Part shown: piece by piece, positions 1-9,973 of the stretch
Layout: every line of letters starts with the position of its first letter
How positions within the stretch are numbered: the first letter of the stretch is position 1
From: Aureococcus anophagefferens
Lineage: Eukaryota > Sar > Pelagophyceae > Pelagomonadales > Pelagomonadaceae
NCBI RefSeq assembly: GCF_000186865.1
Contig: NW_008705569.1
Location: 1,002,054 to 1,066,053, forward strand
Length of the DNA stretch: 64,000 bases
Direction: 5' to 3'
Notes under the pieces: model-generated
What the model was told of the DNA's origin: nothing
Database searches by the model: none
Seen by the model: the letters and a program-made list of their open reading frames with translations, nothing else
Program-made: the position numbers and the translations under genes

Positions 1-38
1 GCCTAGGACGTTTCTCGCGCCCGCGCCGCCGCGGTACG

Positions 39-2424
39 ATGGCCGACGACGACAACGGCACGGAGGTGGGCTGCCCGACGCCGCGGCCGACGTCCTGGGC
101 CATCGACCAGGTGGCCATCAGCGTCTCCGGGTCCGGCGGCAAGCGCTTCCACGAGGGCGGCGGCGGCGCCGTCGTCTGGCTCCTGGCGCTCGTCTACTGC
201 TTCCTCGGCGTCGCCATCGTGAGCGACGTCTTCATGGCCGCCATCGAGCGCATCACGTCCGACGAGAAGACCGTCACGCGCGACGTTATGGTCAACGGGC
301 GGACCGTGAAGCGGACCTTCCACGTGCGCGTCTGGAACGCGACCATCGCCAACCTCACGCTGATGGCCCTCGGGTCCTCGGCGCCGGAGATCCTGCTGTC
401 CATCATCGAGATCGTCGGCAACGACTTCTACTCGGGCGACCTGGGGCCGTCGACGATCGTCGGCTCCGCGGCGTTCAACTTGATGATCATCCTCGCGGTC
501 TGCGTCGCGGCGATCCCCGATGGCGAGTCGCGGCGCATCAACGACTTCGAGGTCTTCCAGGTCACGGCCGTCTTCTCCGTCTTCGCGTACCTCTGGCTTT
601 TGTTCATCCTGGTGGTGAACACGCCGGACTACTGCGACGTCTGGGAGGCTCCTCGTGTCCCTGGCCTACGCCGCGGACCGGGGCGCCTTCGGCGCGCGCA
701 CCGTGCTCGCCGACGACGGCGGCGCGTCCGCGGCGGACGTCGCGCGGCAGATGGCCGCGCTCGAGCGCGAGCTCTACGAGAAGAACGCGGCGAGTCCCAA
801 GGAGGGCCGGCGGGGGTCCGTCGTCGACGACGGCTTCCTCAGCAAGCTCCAGGGCGGCCTCGGCGGGCCGCCGCAGCCCAAGTCCAAGGCCTACTACCGC
901 GTCGCGGCGTCCAAGGTCTACAAGCGGACCGCGCCGAAGCGCGCGTCGCTCCTCGCGCGCGACTTCCACCTGCCGGGGTTCCTCGAGGGGGCCAACGGCG
1001 TCCACGCCGTCGAGGACGCGGCCCTCAAGGCCTCGGCGACGTCGTCGCCGGCCAAGGTCGCGCCGCTCGCGGACGACGACCTCGAGGCGCGCGAGCGGCC
1101 CGAGGCCAAGACCCGGTCGCTCCAGGCGCTCATGGAGCACCGCTACGACCGCAAGGAGCGCCGCAACGCCCGCGTCGAGGAGACGCTGGAGCGGCTCCGC
1201 CGCGAGCTGCCGGCCGCGGCCGACGCGCGGAGCGGGCCGGGCGTGCTCGACTTCCACCGCGACGACGGCGACGAGGACGGCTACGAGTGCTGGGAGAGCG
1301 ACCTGAGCCAGGCTTTGGTCGTCGTCCGCACCCAGGGCTGCGTCGGGGCCGTGGCCTGCAAGTACGCGACGCGCGACGGCAGCGCGTGCGCGGGCGGCGA
1401 CTACGTCGCCGCGTCGGGCGCGCTCGAGTTCGCGGACGGCGAGGTCGCGAAGCGCCTCGACGTGGAGATCGTCGACGACGCCGAGGTCGAGGCCCACAGC
1501 GAGACCTTCTTCGTGGACCTGACGGACGCGACGGGCGGCGCGACGTTCGACGCGACGTGGGACGGCGGCGAGGACCGCGCCGTCGCGACGGTCGTCATCA
1601 TCGACGACACGGACCGGCGGGGCCTCGCGGGCCTGCTCATCCCCCTCATCAACCGGGACAAGCTGAACCTGGCGCTCAACGACTACAAGTCGCAGTTCCG
1701 GGACGCCGTCGCGCTCGAGGGCGACGCGCCGACGCCGGGCGACTACGCGATGCACGTCCTGGCGCTGCCCTGGAAGGTCTGCTTCGCCTGCATCCCGCCG
1801 CCGAGCTACGGCGGCGGCTGGGTCTGCTTCTTCGTCGCGCTCGTCTACATCGGCGGTCTGACATTAGTCATCGGCGAGGTCGCGACGCTCCTGGGGTCGG
1901 CCCTCGGCATCGCGGACAGCGTGACGGCCATCACCTTCGTCGCGCTCGGCACGTCGCTCCCGGACACCTTCGCGTCGAAGACGGCGGCGACGGCGGACCC
2001 CTACGCGGACGCGGCCGTCGGCAACGTCACGGGGTCCAACAGCGTCAACGTCTTCCTGGGGCTCGGCCTGCCCTGGGCCGTCGCGGCCATCTACTGGAAG
2101 TACGCGCCCGACGCGCGCCGCGACGAGTGGCGCGCGCGCTACGGCAAGCCCGACTGCCTCGGGGGCTACGCGCTCGGCGAGCGCAAGGACGGCGCCTGGG
2201 ACCACGTCGGCTTCCTCGTCCCCGCGGGCTCGCTCGGCGTCTCCGTGACGACCTTCAGCGCGTGCGCGTGCGCGACGCTCGTCGTCCTCGTGCTCCGGCG
2301 CAAGCTCCTCGGCGCGGAGCTCGGCGGGCCCCGCGCGGCCAAGCACGCGACGGCCGCGCTCTTCGTCTGCCTCTGGCTCGTCTACATCGTCGTCTCCACG
2401 AGCAAGGCCTACGGCTGGATCTAG
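39..2424 (+). CDS. Na+/Ca2+ exchanger (NCX/CaCA family) with Calx-beta domain; frame break near 650
   Basis: A plasma-membrane-type antiporter exchanging Na+ for Ca2+. The first frame starts at ATG 39 and holds the alpha-1 repeat (GSSAPE near residue 112, then a TIVGSAAFN-type segment) followed by a membrane segment ending DVWEA. The second frame runs to the TAG at 2422-2424. It holds a long acidic/basic cytosolic loop, a Calx-beta domain (about 1240-1610) ending VVIIDD, and the alpha-2 repeat (VALGTSLPDTFASK, then GNVTGSNSVNVFLG). The two frames differ by one base around 645-655. NCX proteins normally have about eight more residues (an LLTLFFFP-like stretch) between WEA and LLVSLAY, so roughly 23-26 bp look missing. 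I see no credible intron, because the sequence on both sides matches the family. The cause is a real deletion or an assembly error. The family call is secure; integrity is not. Confidence 0.88.
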
Positions 2425-2645
2425 GGACGGCCCCGAGGTCGCGGCGGGGACCGCCGCCACCTCGCCGGTCGGTCTCCATGCCGACGTAGCATAGTCCGTA
2501 TGTTCCGTATACTCGGCGCCCCAAGGTCATGAGGTGATCGGGGCTCGAGCTCGAACAACTTCAACAAAGCGACGTCGACTCGTTGAAGACGCCTTTGAAG
2601 TGCTCTTCTCTCACGAGAGTGAGTCCTCCACGCGTTGCTCGACGG

Positions 2646-3806
2646 ATGGAAGCGCCACTACCCGAGACCAACGGGCTGGCCCCGCCCCCCCAGACCAACG
2701 CGCCCGCCCCCCCCGGCGACGTCGCCGCCGCCCGCGCGGCGGCGTCCTGCGTGACCGTCGTCGTCGTCGTGCCGAACCGGGAGCACGCGGCCGTGGAGCT
2801 CGTCCTCGGCGTCGACGAGACCGTGGGCGCCGTCAAGGCGCGCGTCCGCGAGGCTTTGGGCGTGGCCGTGGGCGACCAGCGGCTCATCTACGGCGGGCGG
2901 ATCCTCGGCGACGCGCAGACGCTGGGGGCCACGCTCCGGGACCTCGAGACGCCCCAAACGTTGCACCTCGTCGTCGGGCCCGGGTCGCCCGCGCCGTCGC
3001 CGCGCGCGCGGCCCGCGCCGGCGCCGCCGGCGCGCGCGGCGCCGCCGCGGCCCGCGCGGCCCGCGCGGCCCGCGGCGGCCGCGGACCTGCCCGAAAACGC
3101 GGGCGCCGCGGTCGCGTCGCTCCGGTGCTACCACGACGCGTCGGCGGCGCTCTACGACGAGGCGTTGGCGAACGGCGGCTGGGCGCGGCCGCCGGCCCCC
3201 GGCGACGCCGTCGCGGCCGAGGCCGCCGCGAACGGCCGCGTGAGTATCCGCGCGGACTTTGACGCGGCGCACCTCGCGGACGTCGCGGCCGCGCTCCGGG
3301 CCCTGGGCCGCGCGGGGCCGCCCCGGCCCGCGGCCCCGGCGCCGGGGCCCGGCGGCGCCGCCGCCGGCGCCGCGCGGCGCCTCGCGAACCACCGCGTCGT
3401 CCTCATGCTCGACCTCAAGCTCGCGCTCAAGCTCGCCGTCGCCGTCGCGCTCCTGGGCCAGGACGCGGGCCTGGGCCGCGCCTGCTTCCTCGCCGGGGCC
3501 GCCGTCGTCGCCTTCCTCTTCCAGACGGGCCTCCTCGCGCTGGGCCTCGCGGCGCTCGCGGACCGCGCCGCCGCGCGCGGCGGCGCCGCCGCCGCGCCGG
3601 GCGACGGCGCGGGCGAGCCGTCGGCGCGCGCCGCGCTCCGCGGCGCGCTCCGCGGCCGCGTCCCCGCCGACGGCGGCGGAAGACTCGCGGACTGCGGCCT
3701 CGTCCTCGCGACGCTCGTCATGAGCCTCGTGCCCGTCTGGCACCTCCAGCAGGCCCGCGTCGTCCTCCGCAGGCCCGCGGCGGCGGACGACGCGGCCGAC
3801 GACTGA
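2646..3806 (+). CDS. Ubiquitin-like-domain protein with C-terminal membrane segments (Herp-like)
   Basis: 387-codon frame. ATG 2646 is chosen over an upstream TTG. Residues about 35-110 form a ubiquitin-like fold: a beta strand VTVVVVVPN, then a region matching the ubiquitin-like pattern with DQRLIYGGRIL (compare the DQRLIYAGKQL-type strand) and a final LHLVV strand. A Pro/Ala-rich linker follows. Next comes a basic-hydrophobic block (VVLMLDLKLALKLAVAVALL) and a second hydrophobic run around 285-310, suggesting a hairpin membrane anchor, then a low-complexity tail and another hydrophobic segment near the end. The arrangement of UBL plus C-terminal hairpin resembles Herp/TMUB-type ER proteins linked to ER-associated degradation. 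That functional link is inference from architecture only. Confidence 0.65.
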   Translation: MEAPLPETNGLAPPPQTNAPAPPGDVAAARAAASCVTVVVVVPNREHAAVELVLGVDETVGAVKARVREALGVAVGDQRLIYGGRILGDAQTLGATLRDLETPQTLHLVVGPGSPAPSPRARPAPAPPARAAPPRPARPARPAAAADLPENAGAAVASLRCYHDASAALYDEALANGGWARPPAPGDAVAAEAAANGRVSIRADFDAAHLADVAAALRALGRAGPPRPAAPAPGPGGAAAGAARRLANHRVVLMLDLKLALKLAVAVALLGQDAGLGRACFLAGAAVVAFLFQTGLLALGLAALADRAAARGGAAAAPGDGAGEPSARAALRGALRGRVPADGGGRLADCGLVLATLVMSLVPVWHLQQARVVLRRPAAADDAADD

Positions 3807-4157
3807 GGGCGTCGGTCTTGCACATGCCCCCCCTCCCACCCCGCGACTTAACATAGCCCTCTTCGAAGCTTCGGACTCTGGGTAACTACTCCAGGGAAGG
3901 ACAAGTTCGGCGCCGTCTCCGGACGCGGGCACGCTCGAGACGGCCCTCACGGCCGCGGGCCAGGACCTCATCGAGGGCGCCGCGGCCGCCGCCGTGCCCG
4001 CCTGAGCGCGAAGCGAAGCGAGGCGGCGCGCGCCTTAACGCGCGCCACGTGCACCCCGTAACTTACGTGACCTCAAGTTGAAGTCGTATTGAACCAAGGA
4101 GGAGCAGCCCGCCGATGGCGCCGTCGTCGGGCTGCTGCTTCCGCAGATGACTTCTGC
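3807..4157. other. Intergenic stretch with an orphan coding-like segment
   Basis: This 351-bp gap separates the ubiquitin-like and methyltransferase genes. From 3907 to 4005 there is an open frame with coding-type composition, reading ...LETALTAAGQDLIEG... to a TGA, but with no ATG or clear partner exon. It could be a last exon of an unrecognised small gene or of an alternative 3' end of the upstream gene. At 4077-4096 a GTTGAAG...ATTGAA motif resembles the subterminal motif of family A introners (see findings). Confidence 0.3.
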
Positions 4158-5744
4158 ATGCCGCCGCGTCGCATCCGCAAGGACGACGCGGCCGCCGCGC
4201 CGCCGCCGCCGCCGCCGCGTCGCCGCGGCCGGGGCCCGGACGACGGCGCGCGGCGCGTGCGCGCGGCCTACGACTTCCTGCGCCGCGAGGCCGAGGCCGT
4301 GGGCGGTTCCGCGAGGCCGTTCGGCGAGGCCGAGGCCGAGGCGTTCCTCGCGCGGCTCGCCGGCGACCCGCTGCTCCGCGGCGAGCGCGGCTTCGCCGCC
4401 GCGTGCGCGCGGCTCGCGCGGCTCCGAAGCCGGCGGCCGGCGCCGCGCGTCCCGGCGCGCGCCGCGGTGCTCGCGCGGCGCGGCGACGAGGCCTGGGACG
4501 TTCTGGACGGGCGCGGCGCGCTGCTGGGCCCCGCCGTCGACGGGCGGCTGCCCCTCGCGACGCGGTCCGCGGGCGAGCTCGCCGTCGACGACTTCGACGC
4601 GTTGCGGTTCCCCGACGAGCTCCGGACCTTCCTGAGGGACGCGCGGCGCTGCCTGCGGCCGGGCGGGACGCTCGTCGCGCGGCTCCTCGACTTTGGCGCG
4701 CTGGCCGGGGGGCTCGAGGAAATCGGCGCCGTCGTCTACGAGCGCCGGGGCTGCCTCGACGCCGCCGCGGCTCTCCACGAGCTCGAGCGCGCGGGCTTCT
4801 CCGTCGTCGCGCGCGGCGCGCGCCCCGGCGGTTTCGCGGTCCTGGAGGCGCGGCGCCGCGGCGCGGAGGACGACGACGACGAGGAGGACGAGGAGGAGGA
4901 AGAAGGAGACGACGATGGCGACGCGCTCGTCGCGGCGTTCCTGCGGCGGCCGGGCGGCGGTCTCCCGCGCGGGCTCGCGAAGACGTCGCTCGAGGCGTGC
5001 GCGCAGGTGTCCGGCGAGCTTCGGGCGATGGAGGCGGACGCGCGCGCGCGGCGCCGCCTCGCGGCGGACCCGCCGCCGGCGCCGGTGTCGCTGAACCTCG
5101 CGTGCGCGGACCGCGGCCGGGAGGGCTGGCTCAACGTGTCCGGCGAGTGGCCCGGCGGCTACGACCTCGACCTCCGGAAGGGCCTCGCGCCCCTGGCCGA
5201 CGGGTCCTGCGCCGCCGTGGCGTCGGAGCACTTCCTCGAGCACCTCGCGCCGCGCGACGCCGCGGCGCACCTCCGCGACTGCCGGCGCGCGCTCCGGCCC
5301 GGCGGCGAGCTCCGCGTCGCGGTCCCGGACGCGGCGCGGCACGTCGCCTTCTACCGCGCGCGGCCGGGGCCGCCGTCGCGGCTCCGGCGGGCCCTCGCGC
5401 GCGCGCGCGCCGCGGTCTACGCGCGACTCTTCCCCCGGTGGCCGCGGCTCGTCGCCCGGATGCTCGACCTCGGCGCGTTCTACGCGTTCTGGGACGCGGA
5501 GGCCTTCTTCGGGAGCCCCCACGCCGTGCACCGCCTCGCCCTCCTCTTCCTCCAGGTCCACCCGACGCGCTTCCCGCGCGGCGACGACATGAACCACGAG
5601 GACGCCTACGACGAGCGCAAGCTCGCGGCCGCCCTGCGGGACGCGGGCTTCGCGCGCTGCGAACGGCGGCGCTTCGACCCGGAGGTCGACGTCTCCGACT
5701 GGACCCGCGCTGCGGAGACCCTCTACATGGTCGCCTACGCCTAA
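4158..5744 (+). CDS. Tandem SAM-dependent methyltransferase-like protein
   Basis: 528 residues from ATG 4158; an upstream TTG extension is rejected. The N-terminal half contains a degenerate methyltransferase C-terminal portion (RCLRPGGTLVARLLDFG at about residues 163-180, then a helix and strand with GFSVVARG). A strongly acidic linker of about 25 Asp/Glu residues (near 235-260) follows. The C-terminal half is a type-11 methyltransferase-like module: SLNLACADRGREGWLNV, YDLDLRKGLAPLADGS, ASEHFLEHL, then RALRPGGELRVAVPD. The EHFLEHL plus LRPGGELRV pattern is typical of class I small-molecule or glycan methyltransferases found beside glycosyltransferases. The next gene downstream is a GT15-like transferase, which is suggestive only. 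Substrate unknown. Confidence 0.72.
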   Translation: MPPRRIRKDDAAAAPPPPPPRRRGRGPDDGARRVRAAYDFLRREAEAVGGSARPFGEAEAEAFLARLAGDPLLRGERGFAAACARLARLRSRRPAPRVPARAAVLARRGDEAWDVLDGRGALLGPAVDGRLPLATRSAGELAVDDFDALRFPDELRTFLRDARRCLRPGGTLVARLLDFGALAGGLEEIGAVVYERRGCLDAAAALHELERAGFSVVARGARPGGFAVLEARRRGAEDDDDEEDEEEEEGDDDGDALVAAFLRRPGGGLPRGLAKTSLEACAQVSGELRAMEADARARRRLAADPPPAPVSLNLACADRGREGWLNVSGEWPGGYDLDLRKGLAPLADGSCAAVASEHFLEHLAPRDAAAHLRDCRRALRPGGELRVAVPDAARHVAFYRARPGPPSRLRRALARARAAVYARLFPRWPRLVARMLDLGAFYAFWDAEAFFGSPHAVHRLALLFLQVHPTRFPRGDDMNHEDAYDERKLAAALRDAGFARCERRRFDPEVDVSDWTRAAETLYMVAYA

Positions 5745-5809
5745 GTTGCACATGTACGTGCTCGTCACCTTGCACCCACGGCTCCGGGCGCGCGTATTTT
5801 TTTTCAGGC

Positions 5810-7363
5810 ATGATGGGCTGCCTGGCCCTGGCCTGGCTCCTGGCGGCCTGCGCCCCCGCCTGCGCGTCGTCGCGCGACGGCCGGCTCGAGCGGCAGCAGC
5901 GGCAGCAGCAGCGGCTCGAGCGGCAGCAGGAGCGGCAGCGCGCGCAGCGCGGCGACGGGAGCGACGAGGCGTCGCTGTCGTCGCGCTACTGCACGTCGGT
6001 GCGCCGGAGCCGGGACGTCATCGTCTACCTCGGGCAGAAGACGCACAGCAGCTACGACGCGACGCACAAGAACACGCTCAACGCGTCCATGGAGTCGCTG
6101 CGCCACAACATGCTGAAGATCGCGGACGCGGACGTCATCGTCTGGCACGAGGGCGACCTCGAGCCGGCCGACGCCACGGCCCTCGACGGCGCGGCGAACG
6201 TGCGCTTCTGCCTCCTCACGGAGGAGACGGGCTGGGGCAGCCCGCCCTGGCTGCCCGTCATGCCGGAGAACAAGTTCTCCGCGGGCTACCGCTACATGAT
6301 CCGCTTCTACGCGGTCACGATCTGGCGCACGCTGCGGCGCCTGGGCTACGAGTGGGTCATGCGCATGGACGACGACTCCTTCGTCCTCTCGCCCGTGGCC
6401 TACAACGTCTTCGACGACATGCGCGACGCGGGCCTGCTCTACGGCTACCGCGTCGTCTCCAGGGAGTGCCCGACGATCTTCGGCGACTTCGTCGAGGGCT
6501 TCGCGGCCCACAGCGACGCGCGCGTCGTCGGCGACGCGCCGAAGCGGCGGCGAAGACTCCTGGCACTGCGCAACGCGACGGCGCCGCGGCGCCGCGCGGA
6601 GGGCATCGAGGAGCTCGACGAGGAGTCGAAGCACGTCATCAAGTTCTGCGGCACGTGGCCGCGCCACTGCCGCAAGGCGTCCATGCGCGAGGCGCTGAGC
6701 GCGGCGCTGCGCAAGGCGAACCTCGGCGCCGGCGACGCGCCCGGCGGCCTCGAGCTCCAGCGCGACGTCGAGTCGGCCGTGTCCAAGAACGAGGCGATGG
6801 CGCTCTACGGCTCGAAGCGGCCCGCGAACTGGTACTGCAACGGGCCCGGGCGGCTGGGCTACTACAACAACTGGTTCGTCACGAAGATCGACTGGTGGCT
6901 CGACGAGCCCGCGGTGCGCCGCATGATCGCGGCCTTCGACCGGTCGAATTTGATCTTCACGCGGCGCTGCAACGACCTCATCTTCCAGACCGCGGCCATC
7001 AAGCTCTTCCTGCCCCTGGCGAAGCGCAAGCGCTACACGGACTTCACGTACCAGCACCACACGATCTACGAGGGCCGCGTGACGTTCGGGGGCATCGAGA
7101 CGGGCACGGCGGACGCGGCCGCGTCCGAGAACCTCGAGGCCTACCTCAGCCGCCACATCCCGGACCCGAAGCAGCGCCTCAAGGTCGACGTCGACACGTG
7201 CCTCGTCCAGGCCACGGAGGGCGGGCCCCTCGAGGAGATCAAGTACATCTCCCCGGCCAAGGCCCGGTCCAAGGGCGAGGCGGACACGTCGACGCACAAC
7301 GTCGCCGTCGCCCGCTTCGAGAGCCCCTACTGCTCCGCGGACCTCCGGACCTACCTCACGTAG
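5810..7363 (+). CDS. GT15-family alpha-mannosyltransferase-like protein (KRE2/MNT1 type)
   Basis: 517 residues from ATG 5810. A signal-anchor or signal peptide (MMGCLALAWLLAACAPACA) is followed by a Gln/Arg-rich stem, as in Golgi type II glycosyltransferases. The catalytic domain carries family GT15 landmarks: GYRYMIRFYAV, then YEWVMRMDDDSF with the metal/donor-binding acidic cluster near residues 184-190, GYRVVSRECP, and YYNNWFVTKIDWWL followed by a conserved C-terminal block. The role would be transfer of mannose from GDP-mannose to glycoproteins in the Golgi. An Arg-rich insertion around 6540-6600 is unusual. Eight T residues followed by CAG end three bases before the ATG, so a 5'UTR intron acceptor is possible. 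Confidence 0.85.
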   Translation: MMGCLALAWLLAACAPACASSRDGRLERQQRQQQRLERQQERQRAQRGDGSDEASLSSRYCTSVRRSRDVIVYLGQKTHSSYDATHKNTLNASMESLRHNMLKIADADVIVWHEGDLEPADATALDGAANVRFCLLTEETGWGSPPWLPVMPENKFSAGYRYMIRFYAVTIWRTLRRLGYEWVMRMDDDSFVLSPVAYNVFDDMRDAGLLYGYRVVSRECPTIFGDFVEGFAAHSDARVVGDAPKRRRRLLALRNATAPRRRAEGIEELDEESKHVIKFCGTWPRHCRKASMREALSAALRKANLGAGDAPGGLELQRDVESAVSKNEAMALYGSKRPANWYCNGPGRLGYYNNWFVTKIDWWLDEPAVRRMIAAFDRSNLIFTRRCNDLIFQTAAIKLFLPLAKRKRYTDFTYQHHTIYEGRVTFGGIETGTADAAASENLEAYLSRHIPDPKQRLKVDVDTCLVQATEGGPLEEIKYISPAKARSKGEADTSTHNVAVARFESPYCSADLRTYLT

Positions 7364-7396
7364 AGAGACTTCGCATGTACAGGCGGCCGCCGGCCC

Positions 7397-8035
7397 CTAG
7401 AGCGCGCACGCGTCCTTCGCGAGCTGGCGGAGGACCTTCTTGTTGCCGCTCGCGACGCGGCGCGCGACGCGGAGCGCGCGGTGCGTGTCCGCGCGGACGT
7501 CGTCGGCCTCCTCCTCCAATTGGCGCGCGCGCGACTCGAACTTGTTCGCCCGCGCGCGCGGCCGCGACGACCGCCGGCCGACGTCGACGAAGAGCGGCGC
7601 CTCCCTGGCGCGCGCGAGGAGCTCGAGCGCGTCGAGGTTCGCGTCGCCCTCGAGGTCGGCGTCGAGGGTCACGGCCCTCGCCTGCTTCGCGCGCGCGGCC
7701 TTGCTGTCCGTGCGGTAGGCCTTGGGCACGACGACGAGGTTCGCCGCGCGCGCGTCCCAGAACGCCTTCAGACCCGTCGTCGCGAGCGCGTCGTTGAGCG
7801 TCTCGCGGATGCGCTGGGTCAGGGCCGGGTCGTAGGGCTTGACGAGGATGCGCCCGTTGCCCAGCGGCGTCAGGCTGCTCACGGCGCGCAGCAGGATCGA
7901 GTCCTCGTAGAGTTCGATGCGCGCGTCGTTGAGGAAGGCGGGCACGCGGAGCGCGCTCAGGGGTCGCGCGCGGGCGCGGAATACCGCCGGGGCGTGCGCG
8001 CGCGCCACGGGGGCGCGGAGGGCGCGGAGGAGCAT
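7397..8035 (-). CDS. Ribosome-recycling-factor-like protein, organelle-targeted
   Basis: 212 residues; ATG at 8035 chosen because it begins a basic, Ala/Arg-rich presequence typical of mitochondrial or plastid import. The mature part matches RRF domain order: a strand with ARIELYEDSILLRAVSSLTPLG, then GRILVKPYDPALTQRIRETLNDAL (compare the RRF L-I-KPYD...IEKAI motif), a short VVVPKAYR strand in place of the usual basic-site strand, and a long C-terminal helix. RRF releases ribosomes after termination together with elongation factor G. The usual LTEERR motif is replaced by a Lys/Ala-rich helix, so this may be a divergent RRF paralogue. Head-to-head with the zinc-finger/Nudix gene at 8238, about 200 bp apart. 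Confidence 0.7.
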   Translation of the reverse strand: MLLRALRAPVARAHAPAVFRARARPLSALRVPAFLNDARIELYEDSILLRAVSSLTPLGNGRILVKPYDPALTQRIRETLNDALATTGLKAFWDARAANLVVVPKAYRTDSKAARAKQARAVTLDADLEGDANLDALELLARAREAPLFVDVGRRSSRPRARANKFESRARQLEEEADDVRADTHRALRVARRVASGNKKVLRQLAKDACAL

Positions 8036-8237
8036 GGCTTGTGGTCTTGTGTACGTCGAGGCGCAGCGTACGACGCCGAACTGGACGTCGAGAACACGCC
8101 GAACTCGTGCTGATGTTCTGGCAAGCAACGTGATTGAGGTTGGCGTCGCCGCCGATGCTTACTTCCCCACAGCGCCAGGACCGGGGCGGAGGGCAGCCCC
8201 GACGCGCGCGTCGTCGTTCTTGCCTCCTTCCGCCAGC

Positions 8238-9973
8238 ATGCGGGCCCTGCGCAACGGCGGCCTGCGCGGGTCGCAGTCGCAGAAGGTGCTGCCCGGCGCG
8301 GACGGCGCGGCCATGACGGCGTCGCGGCCGCGGCCCGCGACGGTGCCCGCGCAGCACGCCTACGTCTTCGTGCGGTCCGCGTCGCCGGAGCGGCAGCAGG
8401 AGCTCGCGCAGCTCGCCGCCGCCGCGGGCTTCGCCGCGCGCGTCCACGCGACGTCGGAGTCGGCGCTCGACGAGCTCGCGGCGATCCTCGCGCCGAACTC
8501 GCGCGAGGGCCTCCCCGCGGCGATCCTCGTCGACGTCTTCGACGAGGACGGCGACGGCGCCATCGACCAGGCGGAGATGTCCTGGCCGCTGCTGCGCATG
8601 GTCCAGCGGCCCCACGCGCCCTACGACGAGCGGTTGAAGCGCGTCTTCGTGCTCGTGATCTCGGAAACGGTCGCCGCGTCGCCGCGGCTCACGCTCGACG
8701 CGTTCGGCGCGGGCGCGCGCATGGTCACGCCGAGCGACGACGACTGCAAGCACGCCCTCGAATTGTTACGGTTAACATCCGTCAAAACCCCCGGGCAGAC
8801 GGCGAAGCGGGCCATGGTCCGCTGCCCGACGTGCGGCCACGGCCGGGGCAGCAAAAGAGAGCAAAATTCCCAACTTCAAAGGCTCAGGCCGTTTTCCACT
8901 CGTTTCGGCTGATTTTTGGACGAGCGATCATCTCTCGGAACGGCCTCGAAGCGTGGATGCTTTTTTTGGAACGCGCGCGCGCGGAACACTCACGTTGAAG
9001 CGACATTGAATCACCCTTTTGCTGCCCAGGCCACGGCGGCATGACGCACGCGCAGCTCTTCGGCCACTACTCGCTCTGCCACGTCGCCGAGCCCGGCGGC
9101 GACGGCCAGTGCCCCATCTGCCAGCGCGTCTGCCGCCGGGGCCACGGCTTCGAGTCCTTCGCGAAGCACCTGTGCGCGAAGCACCAGCCCGAGAACGCGG
9201 ACGCGGACGGCGACGGCTTCATCTCCAAGCGCGAGCTCCACGGCGCCATGGCGTCGACGGCCGCGACGTCGACGAAGTCGAAGAAGAACCTCAAGTCCCA
9301 GTTCATGGCCGACGCGGCCGCCGTCGACTTCCGGAGCCCCTACGTCGCCTACGCGTGGCTCGTCGTCCGGCGGCCGTCCGACGGCAAGTACCTCATGGTC
9401 CTCGAGTCCGCGGCGACGCCGGGCTGCGGCGGCAAGCCCTGCTACTGGCTCCCCGCGGGCAAGGTCGACCCGGGCGAGACGCTCGTGGAAGCGGCGGTTA
9501 GGTGCTGCGCTCGCGACACGCACGTGACCGTCGAGCCCAAGGGCCTCCTCCGCGTCATGCTCGAGCCCACGGAGAAGAAGACCGTGCGGGCGATCTTGTA
9601 CGCGGAGCCCGCGGCGGGCTGCGACGACCCGGCCGTGACCTGCCCCAAGTCCTGCCCGGACTTCCACAGCGTCGGCGCGTGCTGGGTCGACCTCGACGAC
9701 CTCGCGGAGCTCCACGAGACCGAGTTCCGCCACCCGGACCCGCCCGTGCTCTTCCCGGCCGTCGAGAGCGGCGCCCTCGTGCCCCAGTCCCTGGACCACG
9801 CGGCCTGGCACGACCTCGAGCGCACCGTCGCCGAGCTCACGTCCACGGACGACGACGGCGCGCGCGCGCGGCTCATCCCGCCGGTCTGGGACCAGATCGT
9901 CCGCGCCTACCGCGCCCTCGCCGTCCACGCCGCGACGACCGTCGCGCCGGCCATGGGCATCCAGATGCACTAA
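8238..9973 (+). CDS. Zinc-finger, EF-hand and degenerate Nudix multidomain protein, split by an introner
   Basis: Inferred model: exon 1 8238-8835 and exon 2 9030-9973, 513 residues. Exon 1 holds an EF-hand loop (DEDGDGAIDQAE). A first C2H2-like finger (CPTCGHG, then H...H after splicing) spans the junction, so the introner landed inside a zinc finger. Exon 2 holds a second CPIC...H...H finger, a second EF-hand loop (DADGDGFISKRE), and a Nudix fold (AYAWLVVRR..., WLPAGKVDPGETLVEAAV). The Nudix box keeps the first Gly and Glu, but the RExxEE core is replaced by RCCARD, so catalysis is doubtful. The product may be a Ca2+-responsive binding protein. Frame is restored exactly when the element plus one 8-bp repeat is removed. 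Confidence 0.8.
8844..9029 (+). mobile_element. Introner A1 (family A), 186 bp, in the zinc-finger/Nudix gene
   Basis: Left end CGGGGCAGCAAAAG and right end CTTTTGCTGCCCAG are inverted repeats (13 of 14). The flanking direct repeat GCCACGGC lies at 8836-8843 and 9030-9037. The inferred intron is 8836-9029: a GC donor at the start of the first repeat and the CAG of the right end as acceptor. Splicing joins CPTCG to HGGMTHAQ in frame. Confidence 0.93.

Noticed and set aside
604..656. A 61-bp GT-AG intron joining the two frames of the Na+/Ca2+ exchanger
   Set aside because: It would delete AYLWLLFILVV...VWEA, which matches the exchanger family, so it is coding sequence.
2583..2645. N-terminal extension of the ubiquitin-like gene from a TTG
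   Set aside because: Eukaryotic initiation at TTG is unlikely and the first ATG at 2646 leaves the domain intact. Similar TTG/GTG extensions at 4089, 51815, 57072 and 61090 were dropped for the same reason.
4403..7363. A 986-codon open frame covering two genes
   Set aside because: Its first 470 codons are the Arg-rich shadow of the methyltransferase gene; only the part from 5810 shows a signal peptide and GT15 motifs.
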